A stretch of DNA of 64,000 nucleotides from Solen grandis. Its lineage: Eukaryota; Mollusca; Bivalvia; Adapedonta; Solenidae. A program made the position numbers and the translations under genes. The notes under the pieces were generated by a model. It saw only the letters and a program-made list of their open reading frames with translations. It was not told the DNA's origin and made no database searches. Shown here piece after piece: positions 57,710-64,000 of this stretch. The stretch is taken from contig CM037792.1 in NCBI GenBank assembly GCA_021229015.1, forward strand, positions 3,977,136-4,041,135, read 5' to 3'. The number at the start of each line of letters is the position of its first letter. The first letter of the stretch is position 1.

Positions 57710-57975
57710 TTATTTTCCGCTTCCTGTGCCATTGCCGTTGCTTCCACCGCCATTCCCGTTATTTCCACCGCCATTTCCGTTGTTTCCACCGCCGCCATTT
57801 CCGTTGTTTCCACCGCCATTTCCGTTTCCATTTCCGTTTTGGGGGTCCGTACATACCATTCCACAGCCGTTAGAACAACATAACTGGCCCTCAGCGCAAT
57901 CTGTCGCTACTGTAGCTTCTGAGCATTCACTTATGCATATTCCAACCGAACCTTCAGTCGAAGGGCATCCGTTTC
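57710..57975 (-). CDS. Gene C exon 2: WAP domain and Gly/Asn-rich tail
   Basis: 266 bases from acceptor tttttcag to the TAA stop. The tail repeats aacggaaatggcggtgga-like units, a short coding minisatellite. Confidence 0.85.
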
Positions 57976-59329
57976 CTGAAAAATACAACATATCAAACTG
58001 TTAAAATACACTTAATAAACGTTAGCAGGGGGGGGGGGGGGCATTGTTAATTTTCGAATATATTGTACTGGTATTTTATTATTCACGCCTTATGACTACC
58101 TTTCCTATTTTCCTGTTAGAGTACGTATATTTACGATAAGATATTTTAATTGCATAAAACATGATAAAATGCTTAAAGCAAATAAAAAGATAAAACAACG
58201 AATAGAGAGAATATAGATTTAACAGTTATCAGGAGCAATTTTAGTATCTCTAGTCTTATATACCGGTATCCTAATTATAGCATATCTTTATTTAAGTATA
58301 CTGAGCAACGGTCAGCAAAAAATAGTTATTTATTTTGCTAATTGTTCATTTTCTCGCTTTTTTGTTTTGTTGTTGTTTTCAATCAATTAATTCATCAAAC
58401 AGTGAAAAAAACTTAATTACCTAATTTTAGTAATATTATTTTTGTACGTTTTAAGCCAAAATTGCTTGGAGAACAAAAGTAAAAGCAAAAACAATAATAC
58501 TGTACTAATATATTTAAGTTGCCATAGTGACGGAATATATATACATATATACACTCAATCATTTTGAATCCAAAATTTGACGACAATTTTAATATTGGCT
58601 TTGGTGTATATAAATAAGGAAAAAGCAAGATTATGAAGGAAAAGGCCATTATGAACAAACAGGTTAAATATTTGTAACAGTGACACTGTATTATATAGAG
58701 TCTTTAGCACAAAGAATGATAAAGACCGACCGGAAAGAGACCAAGAAACATACTCCTTATTTAGTGATCGTTTTTAAAGGTAATATACTAAGTTTCGCAG
58801 TTCAACCAACGTTTCGTTAAAAAGAGTATAGCCAGTTACTAATTACAGTGTTCAAATAAAACCAACCTTTCGTTAAACAGCGTATAGTCACTTCTTACAA
58901 TGTTTCAATGAAACCAATATTTCGTTAAACAGAGTAAAGTCACTTACTTTTTGCAATGTTTCAATGCAAATAACTTTTCGTTAAATCGAGTATATAGCCA
59001 TTCACGACTTACAGTGTCGTAATACAATCAACGTTGAGATACATAGGGAGTCCTTTACAGTCTCTTGCCATTGTACAAGTATACTGCCTCTTACAGCCTC
59101 CACTGCAAACGTAAATACGCTTGTCGCTTTCACTTGCCCAGTGCAATAAAAAAGTTGTATTACGTTTTTAAGTCATTTACAGTCACTTGATTACCACTGT
59201 ATATGTGATGTATGTAATACAGAGTTCAGTTATTTGTAATACAGAGCAAGGTCACTTACCGCTTACAGTTTCCAAGAAAAAACAAACTGCCACCATTAAC
59301 ACGGCAATGGTTATTACTCTAGACAGCAT
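57710..59329 (-). CDS. Gene C: small secreted single-WAP protein with Gly/Asn-rich tail
   Basis: Two exons on minus, 59329-59260 and 57975-57710, joined in phase 1 (AGC G|gtaagt ... ttttcag|GA), give 111 residues. Residues 1-23 form a signal peptide (MLSRVITIAVLMVAVCFF). About residues 24-70 form a WAP domain with all eight cysteines (GCPSTEGS, GICISEC, TDCAEGQLCCSNGCGMVC). The rest is repeats of NGNGGG/GNN ending in GSGK and TAA. WAP proteins in molluscs include nacre proteins and antimicrobial or antiprotease peptides; Gly-rich tails are frequent in matrix proteins. The first exon is 70 bases like those of genes A and B, which suggests common origin. AATAAA on minus at 57640-57635. Confidence 0.82.
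58812..59035. repeat. Four degenerate ~54-bp tandem units in the gene C intron
   Basis: tttcgttaaa recurs at about 58812, 58868, 58920 and 58976, each followed by gagtatag-like, cactta-like and caatgttt-like words. The unit resembles the gene C exon 1 donor area (gtcacttac then cagtttcca). Confidence 0.65.
59260..59329 (-). CDS. Gene C exon 1: signal peptide
   Basis: ATG at 59329 directly after acceptor-like attgtag; donor gtaagt. The encoded segment is strongly hydrophobic. Confidence 0.8.
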
Positions 59330-59412
59330 CTACAATTGACAAATATGCACATTAAAATATTAACACTATAGTTTCCTGGATTAGATTTTTTCTTTAAAAA
59401 AAAAAATCTTTT

Positions 59413-59512
59413 NNNNNNNNNNNNNNNNNNNNNNNNNNNNNNNNNNNNNNNNNNNNNNNNNNNNNNNNNNNNNNNNNNNNNNNNNNNNNNNNNNNNNNNN
59501 NNNNNNNNNNNN
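59413..59512. other. Assembly gap, 100 N
   Basis: Exactly 100 N. It separates gene C from the zinc-finger exon and truncates the latter. Confidence 0.99.
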
Positions 59513-60375
59513 CAGATTCTGGCACACTTTCTAAAGCATTATTGGGAGTTTTATCTATTGGATTAATGTCATTTGAATCTTCAACTTTAACACCAATGTT
59601 TGCTCTATCACTACTGCTCGAAACAAGGTTTTTGATAGCAACAACATGAGATTCACTTTTTCTGACACTTTTACAATCAGTGAAACTATTATTTACAGAT
59701 ACAGACACTTCTGGCTGGAAATCAATAGCTTGTCTCTCTGATACACTTACAGGAACAGTTTCATCACAGGTACTATTATCATTTTCCTTCTTCTTTCTAT
59801 GCCTTCTCTTCTCAACAGCCCATGAAGGTCTGTTTTTCTTTGATGCAAGACGTAGAGACTTTCTAACATTTGAATCATTAGAATGAACTGAGCTACAAAC
59901 CAGCTTTTCTTCATGTTTTTCATGTTCCAGCTTGTCATGTTCTTTTTCAGTCCCTATAACCTCTTTATTTTCAGGTAAAACTTTTTTAGACTTATGTCCT
60001 TTTGGTTTCTTTCTCATCCCTGATGTTACCTTTGACTTACTTTCCTCAGAATAATTTTCAAAACCAGAATTTGGTACATTACAATCATCACTGACTTCAT
60101 CAAAATTATTTGGTCTTACTTGAGTAAATGCACAAGCTGTGTCATACTTTGGAAAAGCTGTTCTTAGGAAACTATCAAAGAAATATGAACCACCTTCAGC
60201 ATGCTTTTCACAGTGAGCATGCAGTACACATATTGTCTCAAATGTGGCCCTACAAGCACCACATTTAAACATGTCTGAGTTCCGTTTACGCCCTAATATC
60301 AGCTTCTTGTATCCCGCTGGAGTCAAGTTCTTAGCTTCCGGATCACAAAGATGAACCTCTTCTTTCATTTTTGTT
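59513..60375 (-). CDS. C2H2 zinc-finger protein, first coding exon, truncated by gap
   Basis: On minus the exon starts after cttgttttag at 60375, with ATG at 60368, and runs open for 285 codons into the gap. Near residue 35 it has FKCGACRATFETICVLHAHC and EKH, a canonical C-x2-C-x12-H-x3-H zinc finger. It continues with a disordered Lys/Glu/Ser-rich region containing basic runs (KKPKGHKSKK, EKRRHRKKK) that look like nuclear localisation signals. Further fingers may lie beyond the gap. I do not recognise a specific family. Likely nuclear DNA- or RNA-binding protein. Confidence 0.65.
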
Positions 60376-60639
60376 CTAAAACAAGAAATTATTAAGAAAT
60401 AACCAAAATGAAGATTTAAGACTTCAAAATATATCAAAACATTTACCAAACAATGTCATATTTTTTATATCAATTATTACCATTCCTTAAGTCAACAGCA
60501 TCCCCACTGAAAATAACAGGCTTGTGTATACTGCTTGAGTTTGGTCCTCAACACCTAATCACTGAGACAATACAAAGGTCATACTTAGGTTTGGACATTA
60601 TTATCCAAGGGAGGACTCAATCTGGCTTAAGTTGAGCAT

Positions 60640-60885
60640 GACTTATTAAACTGGCTTAAAATGAGCATGAAATTTGAGGTTGTTGGAGCAAGACCAGCTG
60701 ACTGACTAAAGAAGATCTGGTAGGAGACTGTTACAGTTGACATTACAACCCTTGGCATCAAAGCAGTGGAAGCCAAGGACAGAGATGGATGGAGAGCCGC
60801 CATCGTTGGAGCAAGGGCTAAACCAGGACATCCTGGAAAGCCGTCTAAATGATGATGATGACAATGAAGGTAATGATGATGATTA
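60640..60885 (+). mobile_element. RTE-type LINE 3' end
   Basis: The plus frame reads TVTVDITTLGIKAVEAKDRD, WRAAIVGARAKPGHP and stops, followed by tgatgatgatg. The A-x-DRD-x-WR motif and a simple-repeat 3' end are typical of RTE/BovB LINE C-termini. 5' truncated. Confidence 0.7.
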
Positions 60886-61984
60886 AAATATCTGGAAATC
60901 AATCTGGCCAATGAAGGGATACAAAGGAAAAATAGCATTTGTACCCCTAATTACAAAAGTCAGTGGGCACCCTGGAAATCATTTAAACAACTTTTGTTTG
61001 CATGTACCCTACCTACCCCCTGAAACTGCACCAACTGATTTTTTTTCTATTTCTCAATTATTATCATTTTTATTTTTATTTATTTATTTATTTATTTTTT
61101 GAAAGGGGGACAATTAACTTATTAGAAACTTTTTTTTATTTATTTAAAAGAAAAAAAAAGAAAAATAGTGATCCAATTCATTTCACTAAAACATTTTTCT
61201 GTGACAAAATAAAATAATAATAGTCACATTATTTATACTATATGAATTCATGAGTACGAAAATATTCTGTCCAGTGAAACGGACCCTTATGATGCTCACT
61301 CATGGTTTTACCTAATCTGAGGCCAATACGAAAAAAACAAACCGGAGCGGATCTCAGTAGAGATCAGGTTTTACCGTTTATGTGTTGTGCTTAACGAAGA
61401 ACTGCTTTCTTTATTAGGATTTTTTTTCTTGAAATACTGTCTGGTTTAACTGAACACAAGTGAATAAATACCTAATGGCTAGTGTTAACTATCGAAAATG
61501 TTGATTTTTAAATGGTGTTTTAATTAGAAGAAACTTCCGAAAATACCATTTTCATGTTGGCCCTTCTAAAAAATACATAATTATGCATTACCTGATCACA
61601 ATAACTGGTCTCTGTTGATTTCAATCATGGAACAGTCTCGAAAGTACCTTTAACATGTATATTCTGCATTAAGTCATTTCTTTCCTGTTACATAAATATG
61701 GATAAACATGCACTTATTTTTGTTGTTTCAAATGAATGCAAATGGCGGTTTTTGTAACAAGGGACGTAACTTTGTTTAATTATTTTTTGTATAACTGGAT
61801 CTTATTATTCATCGTCGCCGTCAGATACGCCTTGAAGCATCCGATTATAGGATCCTGAAACTTGAAATCGAAATTATGTTTCATAAAATAATAAAAATAT
61901 ATGCACAAAAAATCACGGCAATGAAGAACAAATCTACAGGTGTATAGTTTATATGTATATGTAATAATTAATAATAATAATTTA
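60886..61984. other. Non-coding stretch
   Basis: AT-rich with a (tta)n-like run at 61075-61100; no supported gene. Confidence 0.4.
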
Positions 61985-62090
61985 TGTATGTTTGTTGGGT
62001 TTAACAACACCGACAGTATTTCAGTCATTTGGAGACGATGTCTACTTGAGACAGAAATAATGCTGCCACACTGCAGTCAGGCCCGGATCC
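61985..62090 (-). mobile_element. SINE 3' tail fragment
   Basis: tttgttgggtttaacaacac, cgacagtatttcagtcattt and tgtctacttgagacag mirror the 3' half of the SINE at 18310-18605. Confidence 0.6.
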
Positions 62091-62277
62091 AGAAATTTTC
62101 TGCTGGGGGGGCCAAAATCCGAATGTGATAGGAGTGGTAGGGGGGTTCGGGGGCATTCTCCCCCGGAAAAAAAAGTTTTTAGTGTGATGGAGATGCATTC
62201 TGAAGGGTATCTGGGGATAATAGTGAAGGTTTTTGTTGTTGTTGTTTTTGTTTTTTAAATCCGATATATTTGAAACT

Positions 62278-62736
62278 TGAAGGCCTAGGTCACACTGGAA
62301 AAAAAAAAATCGGTGATGTGGAAATAAACATTTTTTTTTCTACCGATGGCTCCCGATGTTTGAGCCAAAAAAAGACTGCGCAGTCCGTTGAAAAATGACA
62401 ATTATTAGGCTTCGGGATTGGTCCGTTGAACAGTCACTGTTGTTTCGGCTATGACACAATAGCCTTGAGTCCCGATGTTCGGAAAAGCACCGGGGGACCT
62501 CCTCCGATGATCGGCGAAGGTGCCCCGGAGTTTCACTGAGTTTGTAACATAATCGGGGTAATATCCCCGTAGATTAGGGGATCTTGCGAACCATCCTACG
62601 TGTCTCGGGGAAGATTATTGAGAGTATGAAAATTTGATGGTGGAATTAAGCGACAAAGTCCAATGGCCTTTTTGACCGTCTCAGTCTAAGACTGGCCAAA
62701 ACAGAAACTAATTTCTGGGTGCGCTTTTCAACCCTT

Positions 62737-62779
<43 letters not shown>

Positions 62780-63112
62780 CGGGAATGTGTCACAGAAAGG
62801 CCGCCTAATATCCCCGAATGCCCCCCTGATACTTCGGCGAGACATCACAGACGCATCGGGGATTCATCGGAGGAAAAAAAATCGCGGAAGCTCCGTGAAT
62901 GCTGACCGGAGCTTCTATGCGGATATTTCCCCGGCTTGTTTTCCCGATAAAACATCGAGAACACATCGGGAAAAATTTCAATGAATTCTTTTTGCAGTAC
63001 ACCCGAGGTTCCCGGTGACTCCACATGGCTCGCGACACTATTTCCATCGGGAGTGCGTATGCATCCCATCCCCGAGGCAAAAAAAAATGCCAAGTGGGAC
63101 CGAGCCTTAAGC
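62278..63112. mobile_element. TIR element, ~830 bp, without transposase
   Basis: aaggcctaggtcacactgg at the left is matched by the reverse of ccaagtgggaccgagcctt at the right. The interior is full of atcggg / cccgat words and a long T run (62742-62774). ORFs here have no recognisable protein. Confidence 0.6.
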
Positions 63113-64000
63113 ATTGAGCGATATAATGTTATCTTTTACCGGCGCAAAGTCATGTTATTGAATAACTGCTGTGCAATCGTATAAATTTAAATACAATTGC
63201 ATTTACAGGCTCCGATCAAAAATAAATAAAATAAAAATAACGGTGGGGGGGATGGAAGCGCTGGTGGTGGGGGGGGGGGGGGGGGGGGGGGAACACTGAT
63301 ATTACTGAAAGGGCATTACTTCTTCCGGGTAAGATATATGGGCTTATCTTGTATTTTCCTTCACATAACTTGGCATAAAATATTTTAATAAGGTTTCCTG
63401 AACCCCCACAAAAAGTGACTTGTGATCATTAGTTTTTGACTCAACTGTGTAAAAGACAGTTTTGTCAAAGACTGAGAAAAAAAAATCAATTTTCACGTTA
63501 AACATAATCATTTTGTCAAAATTGTGGAAAGGAATAGGTTCGACCTTAATGATATTGGCTGTCAAATTGTCGATCTGGAAGCAGTCTTCACACAGAAATT
63601 CTCAGAAAAAAAATCAGGCGCACGTTATAGGGTAGGTGTGGGCCCCTTTTGTGTGTCATTTTTTGTGTGTACATTTTTAGTTTTAGTTGAAACATTTTGT
63701 TTTTCTAAGTGTTTAATCAGTGACAAAACAAACAATAGATGTTGATATTTAATATAAAATCTTTAATATCCGTTTTATTTTGCACATAAATTGTGTATTC
63801 TGTGCATTAGTATTCATTGACTTATCAGTAACATTGAACAATAACTGATTACCTGGTTTTGATTTGAATTAGTAATCATAATCTACATATACATTGTCCC
63901 AAAATATGGTAGTTAACAATTTTCAAATTCTTCATTTCTTAATTATATTCATAAATCTAAAATACACATATTTTATAATAATTATTATTATTTTATTCTT
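63113..64000. other. Non-coding right end
   Basis: Contains a poly-G run at about 63270-63291; no supported gene. Confidence 0.4.

Noticed and set aside
57726..58004. Plus-strand ORF rich in Pro/Phe/Leu
   Set aside because: It is the antisense of the gene C Gly/Asn-rich tail and WAP exon.
59009..59150. A minus-strand frame rich in cysteine (VCSGGCKRQYTC, MARDCKG) ending in a stop, with a gtaagt just at its end, in the gene C intron
   Set aside because: Its frame does not fit phase 1 of gene C exon 1 or exon 2; in the fitting frame the join to exon 2 gives a stop, and the acceptor is weak. Kept out as a likely coincidence.
60369..60449. Upstream in-frame extension of the zinc-finger ORF (MVNVLIYFEV..)
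   Set aside because: A good splice acceptor (cttgttttag) just before AACAAAAATG shows that this part is intron; the start at 60368 is preferred.
62805..63114. Overlapping ORFs of 89-91 residues on minus
   Set aside because: They lie inside the TIR element and reflect its repeated cccgat words.

Overview
The window looks like a stretch of bivalve mollusc nuclear genome. It is AT-rich and intron-rich. It is full of tRNA-derived SINE pieces, non-LTR retrotransposon fragments, fold-back and TIR elements and microsatellites, and it contains two 100-base N gaps (9313-9412 and 59413-59512) of the kind used for scaffold joins. The taxon is inferred from the type of genes and repeats; no search was run.

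Left part (1-12 kb). Three minus-strand exons (9112-9010, 6862-6716, 6446-6301) encode an internal piece of the catalytic subunit of DNA polymerase epsilon (POLE), including the four cysteines known in the yeast enzyme to hold an iron-sulfur cluster. The intron between the first two exons carries five hairpins in the sense orientation of POLE (7262-8580). Their 3' arms all contain the miR-2 family seed AUCACAG, so this looks like an intronic miR-2 cluster. No POLE exon was found beyond these three. Two plus-strand ORFs with hAT/TTF-type zinc-finger character (575-1093 and 9413-9655) lie nearby, each with stem-loops downstream.

Central part (13.7-56.6 kb). The main content is a tail-to-tail pair of paralogous multi-exon genes for secreted cysteine-rich proteins. 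Gene A runs on plus (13.85-28.1 kb, 454 residues by my exon model) and gene B on minus (56.5-40.36 kb, about 431 residues). Both are mosaics of WAP four-disulfide cores, an uncharacterised six-cysteine module starting C-P-Y-G, and von Willebrand factor C (VWC) domains that are each split over two exons. Every internal junction is phase 1, so modules can be lost or duplicated without breaking the frame, and this has happened: gene B has two WAP exons to A's one, lacks counterparts of A's third VWC pair, and contains a decayed VWC exon. A frameshifted WAP exon lies between the genes. The two genes share a 50-base ungapped upstream block, a TATA box and the end of a non-coding first exon, so the promoters were duplicated with them. 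Matrix or shell proteins such as lustrin and perlwapin are the closest known architecture, but function is inferred.

Right part (57-64 kb). A small two-exon minus-strand gene (gene C) encodes a secreted single-WAP protein with a Gly/Asn-rich tail. Its first coding exon is 70 bases, as in genes A and B. Beyond the second gap is the 5' part of a C2H2 zinc-finger gene on minus, then an RTE-type LINE 3' end, SINE tail and a TIR element.

The 12-kb space between genes A and B holds LINE 3' fragments, several MITE-like elements and the dead WAP exon. Most other stretches are introns or repeats without recognisable genes.
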